DNA of 64,000 bases from positions 56,096 through 120,095 of the forward strand of contig NZ_JALGQH010000017.1 in assembly GCF_022810305.1 (NCBI RefSeq), read 5' to 3'. This DNA comes from Rhodococcus sp. ARC_M6. GTDB taxonomy: Bacteria; Actinomycetota; Actinomycetes; Mycobacteriales; Mycobacteriaceae. The position numbers and the translations under genes are program-made. The notes under the pieces were generated by a model. That model was not told where the DNA came from. It did not search any database and was given only the letters and a program-made list of their open reading frames with translations. Shown in pieces: positions 7,900 to 17,096 of this stretch; within the stretch, counting starts at the first letter, position 1; every line of letters begins with the position of its first letter.

Positions 7900-9609
7900 C
7901 TATCGTTCGGACGTCAGCACATCTGGTTCGAGCCATTCGACCCCCAGGAGTTCGGCGAGGCTCCGAAGGCCAGATTGATCGCCACCCTTCAATCCGGTTA
8001 CCGATTGGAGGTTGCGGAGCATTGTTGTTGCAACGTCCTCTTCTTTGGTTCCGACGCCGAAAGGGATCAGCCACGGACACGTCTGGTAGTCACGGTGCGA
8101 CCTACCGAAGGTCTGCTCGGCGGCGATCCCGGAGTAGCGGGGTTGATGGAAAATTCCGGTCCGAGGCAATGGGGACGCGAAGGTGCCATCCGGCAAGGCT
8201 TCGTTGGCATGGAGTGAAATGGAAGTCGTGACATTGAATACGACAACCGGCGCATCTCCTCGTTGGAAGCGAAGCCGTTGCTGTTCTTTGTCCGGTACAG
8301 CGCCGAAGAGTTTTGCGACGGATATTCCGGCATCCTCGATCATCTCGACGAGCGGATCACCTGCGGTGGAGACGAACTCGACGGCAACAAGTACCTGCTT
8401 GCCCGATTTGACCTGAGCCCCCGCCCACTGGGCGGTGGACTCTGCGCGAATCATCCCGGCCTTCTGCCGGTACCGCAGGACCAGTGCACGTCCCCGCGCG
8501 ATGTTGCGACTTTTGCGAGCAAGGCCCATTTCGTAGGCGTATTCGGCCCATTCGGTCTCGTATTCTGCACGCTGGGCAGGGGTGAGGTCGATCGGCATTC
8601 CGTCGAGGGGTACCGGACCCCACGGTGTAGGCCGGTGAATCATCAACGGTGGCTTACTGTTCGACAGCCAGCCGCGGACGGTTTCCAGGGCGCTTGCCTG
8701 CAGTGCCGGTGACTCTTTGGCTTCGGCGCTCCAGGTCCATTTACCGTACGACTTGTCCAAGGGAAGTCCCGATTCCAGAAGGCGCGCACCCAAATCTTGC
8801 CAATGCTCCGGAGATTCACCGTGTACCTGAGCAAAAAGTGGTGCAAGGTAACGCTGATCGGCGGGCGTGTGACCCGGCGTTGCAGTCACGGACAGAACAA
8901 ACGGGGCCTGATCGTGGGCGTTGGAGAAACGCGCGACCTTCTCGAATGCCGCTGTGCGCTGCGTATCGTTGCTGTACAGCTGAGCTTCGTCCGCAATTAC
9001 CATGCCGAAGGTGTACTTTGGCCGTCCGTTTCGTGCGATGAGCTTCTTCAATTGGTCCGGGGACATTATCAGCCAACGGAATCCACCGTCACCCACGGAT
9101 GCGATGGAGTAACGCCAGTGCGGGATGGTGATCTGGGCCGGTCGATCAACGAGAACAAGGATGTTTTTCTCACCGCGCTCCTCGGCAATTGTCTTGGCGG
9201 ACATGATGGCGATCAGGGTCTTGCCCAGACCGGCGTTGTCGGCAAGCAGGAAGCCTCGTCGGCCTGCGCGAGCGGCATCGATCACGGCAGCTGATCCCGA
9301 AACTTGTTCGGATCGAGGAGTTTTAGGCGATGCGATTGGGCGCTCGCCGGTCGAGTTGTTGATGTCGTCCTCGACCCACTGCTGGTACGAGAACGGCAGA
9401 GCCTTGAATGGTGCAAGTTCCGTGGGCAATTCGCTACCCACCCAGGCGTAGCTCTTCCACTTCTTCACGAACTGCGCACCCGGCGCTGCGGTTCGAAACG
9501 GGACGTCAAGAAGCCAGACTCGTTCCCCCGGAACGGCAGTGGGAACATCAGGAGTGGGAGTGGTCTTGCGTGTTGCGGTACGAGAACTGGATCGCTTGCG
9601 TGGAGGCAT
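7900..9609 (-). CDS. SF2 (SNF2/DEAD-like) helicase
   Basis: 569 residues. The N-terminus is basic (PPRKRSSSRTATRK). Helicase motifs appear in order: Walker A ADNAGLGKT at 123-131, Walker B IADEAQ at 205-210, motif III SVTATP at 240-245, and motif VI FGRSHRDYQ at 501-509. The layout recalls SNF2-like ATPases and phage helicases, but I do not recognise a named subfamily, and no nuclease domain is visible. Its ATG shares one base with the stop of the NmrA-like gene (TGATG), so translation is coupled. No methylase, nuclease or other defence gene lies beside it. ATP-dependent DNA or RNA remodelling is inferred; target unknown. Confidence 0.8.
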   Translation of the reverse strand: MPPRKRSSSRTATRKTTPTPDVPTAVPGERVWLLDVPFRTAAPGAQFVKKWKSYAWVGSELPTELAPFKALPFSYQQWVEDDINNSTGERPIASPKTPRSEQVSGSAAVIDAARAGRRGFLLADNAGLGKTLIAIMSAKTIAEERGEKNILVLVDRPAQITIPHWRYSIASVGDGGFRWLIMSPDQLKKLIARNGRPKYTFGMVIADEAQLYSNDTQRTAAFEKVARFSNAHDQAPFVLSVTATPGHTPADQRYLAPLFAQVHGESPEHWQDLGARLLESGLPLDKSYGKWTWSAEAKESPALQASALETVRGWLSNSKPPLMIHRPTPWGPVPLDGMPIDLTPAQRAEYETEWAEYAYEMGLARKSRNIARGRALVLRYRQKAGMIRAESTAQWAGAQVKSGKQVLVAVEFVSTAGDPLVEMIEDAGISVAKLFGAVPDKEQQRLRFQRGDAPVVVFNVTTSISLHANEALPDGTFASPLPRTGIFHQPRYSGIAAEQTFGRSHRDYQTCPWLIPFGVGTKEEDVATTMLRNLQSVTGLKGGDQSGLRSLAELLGVEWLEPDVLTSER

Positions 9610-10496
9610 CAGGCGCCGGCACCTGCCGTGAGAAACTCTCGCAAGGTCAACGGCGAAACTCCGGTAATATCCTCTACGGCAGTGCTTATCGACGACAGTT
9701 CGTCGTTCGCGATTGCGGTATATGTTGATACCCAGGCATCAACTTCCCAGTCCGGGGCGTTGTACGACGCGCGAGATGCGTAGGCCTCGTCGACGGTCTC
9801 TTGGACGTACACCGTCGGCGTCCCCGTGACTTCCGTGATGATTGCGGCTACCTCGGTCAGTGTCAGGGCTTCACAGCCGGTGAGATCGTATGTCCGGCCG
9901 ACATGTGAATCGAGATCCTTCAGAACAGAAACTGCGACTCGGGCGATGTCGGACCGCGAAACCGCACCGACCAATCCGTCGCCGGCGGGCCCGCGAATAA
10001 CTCCGTCGGGGCCGGCCAGAGACGGGAGGAAATCGATGTACGCACTATCGCGAAGAAAGGTAAAAGCCATTCCGGTTGAGCGAATATATTTCTCGGTTGC
10101 CCAATGATCGCGGGCCAGAGTAAATGTGGCGTCCGGGGACGCACCGAGATACGAGGTATAGACAATATGCCCGACGCCGGCAGCGGCCGCAGCGTCGACG
10201 AAGGTGCGGTGCGCAGTGAGACGATCGGCACTTTCGGCCGCCGAGACCATAAACAGTGTGTCGATCCCGATAAGCCCGGACACTGCGGCGTCGAAGTCGC
10301 TATACGACGTTTCCACGGCGTCGGCACCGGCGAGTTGGGGGAGACGGGTCACGGAACGCGCAAGTAGTCGTTGGCTGACTCCCTCCTGTGCCAGGGAACG
10401 AGCAACCAGACCGCCGATATGGCCAGTTGCACCGGTTACTGCGATCGAGCGCGCACGAGCAGACCGTGCGGATGACGAACGTGGCTGAACAGACAG
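9609..10496 (-). CDS. NmrA-like NAD(P)-binding reductase, probable CTG start
   Basis: An atypical short-chain dehydrogenase of the NmrA/QOR2 type. The first conventional start in frame (GTG at 10352) would remove the nucleotide-binding motif, yet the frame is open upstream and encodes exactly that motif, AVTGATGHIGGLVARSL. No ATG, GTG or TTG occurs between the upstream in-frame stop and this motif. The best start is CTG at 10496, preceded by GGAGG with 7 bases spacing, giving about 295 residues. Later features fit the family: HRTFVDAAAAAGVGHIVYTS and AFTFLRDSAY. Such proteins reduce quinones or sense redox state. Its stop overlaps the helicase start. Confidence 0.75.
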   Translation of the reverse strand: MSVQPRSSSARSARARSIAVTGATGHIGGLVARSLAQEGVSQRLLARSVTRLPQLAGADAVETSYSDFDAAVSGLIGIDTLFMVSAAESADRLTAHRTFVDAAAAAGVGHIVYTSYLGASPDATFTLARDHWATEKYIRSTGMAFTFLRDSAYIDFLPSLAGPDGVIRGPAGDGLVGAVSRSDIARVAVSVLKDLDSHVGRTYDLTGCEALTLTEVAAIITEVTGTPTVYVQETVDEAYASRASYNAPDWEVDAWVSTYTAIANDELSSISTAVEDITGVSPLTLREFLTAGAGA

Positions 10497-10999
10497 CGGA
10501 CTACCTCCGGCTCGGATGACTTCTCAGGCAGAGCTTACGGGGCCAACTACTTGCAGTTTAGGAAAGACTCGACCATTTACCGTCGCACAGTTTTCGGAAA
10601 TGCCAACAAAAGGGTGGTTTCAAGCCACTAGTACTTTAGGTGGATCTTGACGAAATAGACATATTTTGGCGGCATCACTGTGTTATAGATTGATCCGTAG
10701 TGCCGAATCGCTCAACGTGTTGACTATCGACTGAATCGGCGGTTTCCCGTTGTGGGATCCCCTTCACTGAGGAGTACCTGCTTTGCATAGTGGATTGCCT
10801 TAGCTGCGACTTCTTGCTGCCACGAAGGGGTCATCGAATTGGGTCGCTTGGTTTGTCGACGGCGGCGAACGGCGTTGCTGTACGAAAAGCAGCAGGGCTG
10901 AGAAGTGCGGAAAGTCTGCGGTGAACATGCAGGTTCCGCAACGTTGGTTCGAGGGATTCCTCGAGACTTCAGTGAACTAGTTGGGTTTGGGGTGCGTGG
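10497..10999. other. Intergenic region without a recognisable gene
   Basis: About 500 bases between the divergent NmrA-like and ABC ATPase genes. The part near 10620-10700 is AT-rich and promoter-like. An open frame on the minus strand (10724-11050) has no domain character and a poor composition, so I do not call it. Confidence 0.5.
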
Positions 11000-11743
11000 A
11001 TGATTTCTCTCGATACTGTTTACAAGACATATCAGGCGGGCAATGAGCACAGTGCCCGACGGGGTGGTGTCGGATCAGGTGGTGTCGCGGTCCCTGCGGT
11101 GCAGCGGGTCTCGCTCGATATTGCTGCAGGCCAGCTTGTGACGATCTATGGCGTCAGTGGATCCGGAAAGACGACCTTGATCAATATGATTGCAGGACTC
11201 GATGATCCGGATTCTGGGACCGTGAATGTGGCTGGCATCGAAGTAACCGCATTGTCGACCGATCAGCGTGCGGCGTTTCGGCGTGAGAGTGTCGGTGTGG
11301 TGTTCCAGGAATATAACCTGATCGCGAATGCGACAGTGGCGGACAATGTCTCGCTGGCGCAGGTAGCGGGAGGTATGCGGCGGTCGGCAGCGAAGCGGGC
11401 TGCTGAGGAAGCGCTGCGGCGGGTCGGTCTCGATGGATTGGGCGGGCGTTTCCCGCAGCAGCTCTCCAGCGGTCAGAAGCAGCGCGTCGGCGTCGCCCGC
11501 GCCCTGCTCGGGGCACGGAAAGTGCTGCTGGTCGACGAACCGACTGGCGCTCTCGATGCCGTGAACTCGCTGGCACTCTTCGCATTGTTTCGCGAGCTCG
11601 CGGATGACGGGATGACCGTGCTTGTCGCTACGCATGACCCTCTGGCCAGGGGGTATGCGGATCGTGTGTTCTCGATTGCCGACGGCAAGGTCGTCGAAGA
11701 GTTGAGAATTGAAAAATTGAGATTCGAAGAGTTCGAGAGATGA
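11000..11743 (+). CDS. ABC transporter ATP-binding protein, without a partner permease
   Basis: 247 residues with a complete ABC ATPase core: Walker A GVSGSGKT at 51-58, Q-loop VFQEYN, signature LSSGQ at 155-159, Walker B VLLVDE at 175-180, D-loop GALD and switch His in VATHD. It most resembles the MacB/LolD/FtsE-like group (DEPTGALD). These ATPases pair with FtsX/MacB-type permeases, usually encoded next door, but here the next gene is an esterase on the other strand and the previous one is a reductase. The C-terminus has an unusual charged tail, ELRIEKLRFEEFER. The partner must be elsewhere or lost. Confidence 0.85.
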   Translation: MISLDTVYKTYQAGNEHSARRGGVGSGGVAVPAVQRVSLDIAAGQLVTIYGVSGSGKTTLINMIAGLDDPDSGTVNVAGIEVTALSTDQRAAFRRESVGVVFQEYNLIANATVADNVSLAQVAGGMRRSAAKRAAEEALRRVGLDGLGGRFPQQLSSGQKQRVGVARALLGARKVLLVDEPTGALDAVNSLALFALFRELADDGMTVLVATHDPLARGYADRVFSIADGKVVEELRIEKLRFEEFER

Positions 11744-11770
11744 CGTGCTCGGGCTTGAGCGGAACGCAGT

Positions 11771-13252
11771 TCACCGTCTGTGCTGATAGCCGATCCAGGC
11801 GCGTCGGCGATCGGCGAGGGGATCATTCTCCACGTAGCTGATGCTGTCGAAGATCATGGTCTCACGGTTCACCGTGGAGTATCGGGGCCAATCGCTACCG
11901 GGGGCGCCGTGGCGGGCGAAGTGAAGCCAATGATTTTGCATAGTTGCGGTGACAGCTTCGAGTGAACGTCGTCCGCCGAAGGCGGTGAGGCACTTGATCA
12001 ACACGTCCGATCGACCGAAGACTGCAAACAGTTCAGTGGCATGTGTTGCGCCAATTCCGAGCAATCGAAGCAGTCTAGGCGCGAAATCGTAGCGGTAACT
12101 GTAGGTTGGCGCCACAGTGCAATGGCCTTGGGTGCAGAGGATTGCCGGCTCCCAGAAGGTAATATCGCCGCCCAGATCCGCAGCCGCTTTGCGGTGCGGA
12201 TACGTTGGATACGCTGCCAGCGCACGCTCTTTCACATCCGCTGAGGTGTGAGAAAACATCTTGTCGATCCGTTCCGGATCTGTGGGCAAGATATTGAGGA
12301 AGCGCGGAAAGATCCGTCCCTCATGGAGATTCGACCCCACTAAAAAGGGGACCGGGTGGGCATTTCCCGCCGCAAAGACGTCGAGTGGATGTTGGGGGAG
12401 GAAGTCGTCGCCCACTACGGGAGCGAACGCGCGCGTTCCCGGTTCTTCGTCGGCGCCGCGGCGGGCCAGCTCCTCGCCGGCGTCAACTAGTTCGCCCACT
12501 GATGCCGAGGACAACCATGATGCCGGATCTGTGGCCGGCGCGTGGGCGATCTCGAGAAACTCCTGTGCCCAACGGTTCGCTCGGTCCTTGCCGTAGGCCG
12601 AAGCGGCGGGAGGACTTTGAGCGATGGCTTGCGCGAACAGACCTGTAGCTGCCGGTGTGGCCATCAGCGTTGTGACGGCATTCGCACCGGACGATTCACC
12701 GAACACCGTGACATTGTGCGGATCGCCGCCGAATGCCGCAATGTTCCGCTGTACCCATTCCAGCGCACAAACTTGATCTCGGAGACCCAGGTTCGATTCG
12801 AATAATGTTTTGTCTGTGGATATCTCACTGAAGTCGAGGTATCCCAGCGCTCCGAGGCGATACTGAATGGAGACGTAGATGATGTTGCCGCGCTCCACCA
12901 AGGATCTGCCGTGGTACATCGGCGCCGACGGATTGCCGCCGTTGTAGGCGCCTCCGTGAATGAACACCATGACCGGAAGTAGTTCATTGGAAATATGACT
13001 GGGTGCAAGAACGTTGAGGAGCAAACAGTTCTCGTCGAGATTGCCCTTACTCTGCGGTGCAGGCGAACCGAATTCGGCAGCCGAGCGGATACCTTGCCAG
13101 GGCACTACGGGTTGAGGCGCTCGAAACCGCAGTGGGCCGACGGGAGGTGCGGCGTACGGAATCGCCCGCCACGTCCTGAGATTTCCAGCGCGCAGTTCGA
13201 GTAGACGACCGCGGATTTTCCCGGAATCGACAACTATGTCGAGGTGGTCCAT
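11771..13252 (-). CDS. Type B carboxylesterase
   Basis: 493 residues from the ATG at 13252, with the alpha/beta-hydrolase fold of the carboxylesterase/para-nitrobenzyl esterase family. Visible landmarks: IPYAAPPVGPLRFRAPQP near the N-terminus, oxyanion loop HGGA at about 99-102, a YRLGALGYLDF strand, and nucleophile elbow GESSGA with Ser187. No signal peptide, so probably cytoplasmic. It starts 13 bases after the stop of the next esterase gene upstream, so both are likely cotranscribed from the 14.8-kb side. Natural ester substrate unknown. The elbow has GESSG where the paralogue has GESAG. Confidence 0.85.
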   Translation of the reverse strand: MDHLDIVVDSGKIRGRLLELRAGNLRTWRAIPYAAPPVGPLRFRAPQPVVPWQGIRSAAEFGSPAPQSKGNLDENCLLLNVLAPSHISNELLPVMVFIHGGAYNGGNPSAPMYHGRSLVERGNIIYVSIQYRLGALGYLDFSEISTDKTLFESNLGLRDQVCALEWVQRNIAAFGGDPHNVTVFGESSGANAVTTLMATPAATGLFAQAIAQSPPAASAYGKDRANRWAQEFLEIAHAPATDPASWLSSASVGELVDAGEELARRGADEEPGTRAFAPVVGDDFLPQHPLDVFAAGNAHPVPFLVGSNLHEGRIFPRFLNILPTDPERIDKMFSHTSADVKERALAAYPTYPHRKAAADLGGDITFWEPAILCTQGHCTVAPTYSYRYDFAPRLLRLLGIGATHATELFAVFGRSDVLIKCLTAFGGRRSLEAVTATMQNHWLHFARHGAPGSDWPRYSTVNRETMIFDSISYVENDPLADRRRAWIGYQHRR

Positions 13253-13265
13253 CACTCGTCGACCG

Positions 13266-14813
13266 TCACGAGAGAATCTGGCTCGGTTGGTAGTTGCGGT
13301 AGCCCGCGTAACCGGACCAGGCAAGGCGTTGCTCGCGGCGGGGGTCGTTTTCGACGTGAGTGATTTCGTCGAAGATCAAGGTGCGGCGCATGCTGTCGTC
13401 GTAGCGGGGCCACGAACTGCGCGGAGCGCCGTGCTTCGCAAAGTTGAGCCAATGTTCCTGGACGACATCGGTGACAGTGCGGAGTCCGCGCCGGCCGCCG
13501 GGCAGAGTGAGCGCCCGGCCGACCGAGGTGTTGCCGATACCGAAGACTGCAAACATCTCGAAACCATGTGTCGCGTCGAGTCCGAGCCAGCGCATCAACG
13601 GTGGGGCAAAGTCGAATCGGTAAGCATACGTCGGAGCGCTCTGGGCGTGCGCTTGCATCAACTCCACTGACGGGTGCCAGAATGTCACGTCGCCGCCGAC
13701 ATCGATCGCAGAATCCTCGGTTGGATAGTCCGGATACGTTGCAAGGATGCGCTTTCCGGCTTCGGGATCGGTGAGGGCAAACATCTTCTCGATGCGCGGC
13801 GGAGAAGTGGGCAGTGCGTCGAGCACCTTGGGGAAGAGTGTGCCCTCGCGTTTGTTTGTTCCGATGATCAGTGGCACCTGATGGGCCAACCCGCGAGCGA
13901 ACGCCTCGACGGGTGAGACGGGGAGGAAATCGCCGTCGACACTGGGGCCGAACGGATGCAGTCCCGGTGTGGCGGACAGAACTTCAGTGCCCAGGAGGGA
14001 TCCCGTACGGCTCAACTCCCGAGCCGAGGTCAGGCGCAGAGCCTGAGACGGAGGGGCATCGGAACCGAGGATCTCGATGAATCTTCTTGCCCAGATGCGT
14101 GAGAGTTCTTGGTTTACCACGAGATCCGGAGCCGGGCTTTCGGCAATCGCACCGGCAAACAGTCCGTGTGCTGCGGGTGTCGCCAACAGTGTGGTGATTG
14201 CGGTGCCGCCGGCTGACTCGCCGAACACTGTCACTCGATCAGGATCGCCGCCGAAAGACGCGATGTTGCGCTGCACCCATTCCAACGCGGCCACTTGGTC
14301 TCGAAGCGCGAGATTGGAATCGAAAGGATGTTCCGGGGTGGAGAATTCGGAAAAATCCAGGAATCCCAACGCGCCCAGGCGGTAGTTGATCGACACGTAG
14401 ATGATGTTGCCGCGCGTGACGAGCGAACGTCCGGAATAGAGTCCCGTCGCGGATGTTCCGATGGTATTGGCGCCTCCGTGAATGAAGACCATCACCGGAA
14501 GTGGTTCGACGGCGGCCTGCTCGGGCGCAAGAACATTGAGGGTGAGGCAGTCCTCGCTACTCGGTTGGTACTTTCCCGGGGCCAATGCCAGGCCCTTCTT
14601 GCTCTGCACCGACGCATCGCCGAATGCCGTGGCCGCTCGTTCGCCTTTCCAGGGCAGGACCGGCTGGGGTGCGCGCAGGCGCAATGCACCCACCGGGGGA
14701 CGAGCGAACGGAATACCTCTCCACGCACGGAGTTTGCCGACACGTAGACCGCGCAAAATTCCGTCGGCCGTGGTCACAAGTACTTCTGAGTTGATCCGTG
14801 CGTCTGCCGCCAT
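13266..14813 (-). CDS. Type B carboxylesterase (paralogue)
   Basis: 515 residues, similar along its length to the downstream neighbour, so the pair arose by tandem duplication. Landmarks: IPFARPPVGALRLRAPQP, HGGA at 112-115, YRLGALGFLDF, GESAGG with nucleophile Ser200, and THGFEMFAVFG carrying the likely catalytic His region. Start ATG at 14813. The gene begins 23 bases from the stop of the flavoprotein gene upstream on the same strand, suggesting one three-gene transcript. Substrate unknown; such enzymes hydrolyse carboxylic esters and xenobiotic esters. Confidence 0.85.
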   Translation of the reverse strand: MAADARINSEVLVTTADGILRGLRVGKLRAWRGIPFARPPVGALRLRAPQPVLPWKGERAATAFGDASVQSKKGLALAPGKYQPSSEDCLTLNVLAPEQAAVEPLPVMVFIHGGANTIGTSATGLYSGRSLVTRGNIIYVSINYRLGALGFLDFSEFSTPEHPFDSNLALRDQVAALEWVQRNIASFGGDPDRVTVFGESAGGTAITTLLATPAAHGLFAGAIAESPAPDLVVNQELSRIWARRFIEILGSDAPPSQALRLTSARELSRTGSLLGTEVLSATPGLHPFGPSVDGDFLPVSPVEAFARGLAHQVPLIIGTNKREGTLFPKVLDALPTSPPRIEKMFALTDPEAGKRILATYPDYPTEDSAIDVGGDVTFWHPSVELMQAHAQSAPTYAYRFDFAPPLMRWLGLDATHGFEMFAVFGIGNTSVGRALTLPGGRRGLRTVTDVVQEHWLNFAKHGAPRSSWPRYDDSMRRTLIFDEITHVENDPRREQRLAWSGYAGYRNYQPSQILS

Positions 14814-14836
14814 AGCCGCGACTATACGTAACTACG

Positions 14837-16261
14837 TCATCGTCGCGCCTCCAACAATCGCAGCCAGACCTCGCTGACTGTCGGATACGACGGGACCGCA
14901 TGCCACAGCATTTCGAGTGGGACTTCCGCAACCACAGCGATTGTCGCGGCGTGCAGCAACTCCGACACTTCGGGTCCGACAAACGTGGCACCGACGATGG
15001 TGTCCTCGAGTTTGTCGATCACCAGTTTCGCGCGGCCCTCGTAACCATCCCGGAGCAGTGACGACCCGGCGACGGCAATCGGAATTTCCACGACTTCGAC
15101 GTCCAGACCGTCGATGCGTGCTTGCACTTCCGTCCGTCCTACCCAGGCAACTTCGGGTGACGTGAACACGACTTGGGGAACTCGGCCGTTGTCTGCTGAC
15201 GCCGTGCACCGTAGGGCTACCAGCGGACTACCCGTGGCGCGGGCCGCGATAACGTCGCCGCACACCCTCGCCTGGTACTTGCCCATGTGGGTCAGTGGCG
15301 AGCGGCCGTTGATATCGCCGACCGCATACAGCCATTCACCCTGCGCGCACAGATGATCGTCGGTCGGCACGTACTTACCGTCCTCTAATCCGACGGTCGA
15401 GAGGCCCAGGTGAGCCGACGTCGGAGCGCGTCCGGCGGCAACGATCACCTCGTCTACTTCGATCACGCCGGACGACGTGTCGAGAGTGATCGGACCGCCG
15501 TGAATGTTTCCTTCGCCGGTGTCCCGGGCATCTGGCCGGGACACGGAATTGACGGTGGTACCGAAGCGAATGTCGGCGCCGCGGCCGGTGAGATGACGGG
15601 CCACCATCTCGCCGGCAAACGGTTCGGCAGACTTCAACACCGAGTTGCCGCGAACCAGCAGAGTCACTTCGGCGCCGAACGACAACATCCACGTCGCACA
15701 TTCCGTCGCGACGACGCCACCGCCGATGACGGCAACACGCCGCGGAACCTCATGGAGGTTGGTGGCGTCGCGAGACGTCCAGGGGAGCGCCGCCCGTAGC
15801 CCCGGAGTGTCCGGCACCGACGCAGCGGTTCCCGTGGCCAGTACGACGGCTTGGCGGGCCAGGAGTTTTCGGGTGCCGTCGACCACGACGGTTTTTTCGC
15901 CGTCGAGTGAGCCGTGGCCTCGGATCACGGTGATGCCCGTCGACTTTGCCCACTCCACCTGCGAAGAATCGTCGTGATTGTGGGTGATGGAGTCGCGTCG
16001 GGCCAAGGTTGCACTGATCGAGTGAGCGGCGCTACCGGGCGGTTCGATCGATATCCCGGGCAAGGCACTCGCCGCGTCGCGCACCTGCCCCGGCCGGAGC
16101 AGCGCTTTACTCGGCATACAGGCCCAGTACGAGCACTCACCGCCGACAAGTTCATGCTCCACGATTGCTGCCGTTCGGATGCTGCCGGAGATGGCATAGG
16201 CCGCGGCATTTTCGCCGGCTGGTCCGCCACCGATGACTATGACATCGAATTCTTCGGTCAT
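14837..16261 (-). CDS. FAD-dependent pyridine nucleotide-disulfide oxidoreductase
   Basis: 474 residues of the dihydrolipoamide dehydrogenase/mercuric reductase family. Near the N-terminus GGGPAG (11-16) binds FAD; the redox-active disulfide is the pair Cys43 and Cys48 in GGECSYWACMPSK; a second Rossmann motif VIGGGVVATECATWM binds NAD(P)H; and the C-terminal dimerisation domain is present (VFTSPEVAWVGRTE). The spacing between the cysteines is the family's CxxxxC. No E2 lipoyl protein is nearby, so the lipoamide role is not supported; it may reduce another disulfide or a quinone. Predicted cytoplasmic. It precedes the two esterase genes. Confidence 0.85.
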   Translation of the reverse strand: MTEEFDVIVIGGGPAGENAAAYAISGSIRTAAIVEHELVGGECSYWACMPSKALLRPGQVRDAASALPGISIEPPGSAAHSISATLARRDSITHNHDDSSQVEWAKSTGITVIRGHGSLDGEKTVVVDGTRKLLARQAVVLATGTAASVPDTPGLRAALPWTSRDATNLHEVPRRVAVIGGGVVATECATWMLSFGAEVTLLVRGNSVLKSAEPFAGEMVARHLTGRGADIRFGTTVNSVSRPDARDTGEGNIHGGPITLDTSSGVIEVDEVIVAAGRAPTSAHLGLSTVGLEDGKYVPTDDHLCAQGEWLYAVGDINGRSPLTHMGKYQARVCGDVIAARATGSPLVALRCTASADNGRVPQVVFTSPEVAWVGRTEVQARIDGLDVEVVEIPIAVAGSSLLRDGYEGRAKLVIDKLEDTIVGATFVGPEVSELLHAATIAVVAEVPLEMLWHAVPSYPTVSEVWLRLLEARR

Positions 16262-16343
16262 TCTTCAACGGTAGGCCGAAACGGGTGCAGTTCGCTGGGT
16301 AACAGCCCGGTGGAAGCTCGCCCTGATGGTTACAGTTGCGTTC

Positions 16344-17096
16344 ATGACACGGCAGAGAATTCTGATCACCGGCGCAAGTTCAGGTCTGGGCGAAGGGATG
16401 GCCCGGAGATTTGCCGCCCAAGGTCGCGATCTGGCGTTATGTGCGCGTAGAACAGACCGTCTTGACGCCCTGCGCGAGGAACTGGTGACGCGCAATCCCG
16501 CGATCAAGGTAGCCGTCCGCGGCGTGGACGTCACCGAACACGATTCCGTTGTACGAGTATTCGGTGAACTTCGTGACGAACTCGGCGGACTCGACCGTGT
16601 GATCGTGAATGCCGGAGTCGGTAAGGGCGCCAAGATCGGCACCGGCAAGGCTTACGCGAATCTGGCGACGGCGCAGACGAACTTCGTCGGAGCGCTGTCA
16701 CAGTGCGAAGCCGCCCTCGAAATCTTCCGTGAACAGAACGCCGGCCACCTTGTGCTGGTGTCGTCGATCAGTGCAGATCGAGGATTGCCGGGCAGCAAAG
16801 CCACGTATTCCGCAAGCAAAGCCGGAGTTGCGGCACTCGGAGAGGCATTGAGTATTGAGTTGGCGCGCACACCGATTCGAGTGACAACGCTTCTTCCCGG
16901 CTACATCAAGACCGACATGTCCGCCGGTGCCGGTGACGATTCTTCTTTGATGGCGGACCTCGACGAGGGTGTCGACGCGATGGTGGGTGCCATCGAAAAG
17001 GAGTCCACCAGAGCGGCTTTGCCGGGTCTCAAATGGCAAGGCATCGATGCCGCGCTCCGCTTCCTGCCCAACTCCGTGACAGCGAGGTTTGTCTGA
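16344..17096 (+). CDS. Short-chain dehydrogenase/reductase
   Basis: 250 residues from ATG 16344; an in-frame ATG at 16326 has a better Shine-Dalgarno (GGAAG) and cannot be excluded. Classical SDR: cofactor motif TGASSGLG at 9-16, NAG at 89-91, and catalytic YSASK with Tyr155 and Lys159, plus an upstream VSSIS serine. Arg residues after the second strand (CARRTDRL) favour NADP(H). Its TGA overlaps the next ATG (TGATG), so it is coupled to the NDH-2-like gene. The substrate is unknown. Confidence 0.85.
   Translation: MTRQRILITGASSGLGEGMARRFAAQGRDLALCARRTDRLDALREELVTRNPAIKVAVRGVDVTEHDSVVRVFGELRDELGGLDRVIVNAGVGKGAKIGTGKAYANLATAQTNFVGALSQCEAALEIFREQNAGHLVLVSSISADRGLPGSKATYSASKAGVAALGEALSIELARTPIRVTTLLPGYIKTDMSAGAGDDSSLMADLDEGVDAMVGAIEKESTRAALPGLKWQGIDAALRFLPNSVTARFV

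Noticed and set aside
7900..9609. Prophage or restriction-modification locus around the SF2 helicase
   Set aside because: No integrase, terminase, methylase, nuclease or attachment-like repeats on either side.
10724..11050. Open frame of 108 codons on the minus strand in the intergenic gap
   Set aside because: No ribosome site, odd composition, overlaps the ABC ATPase start, no domain recognised.
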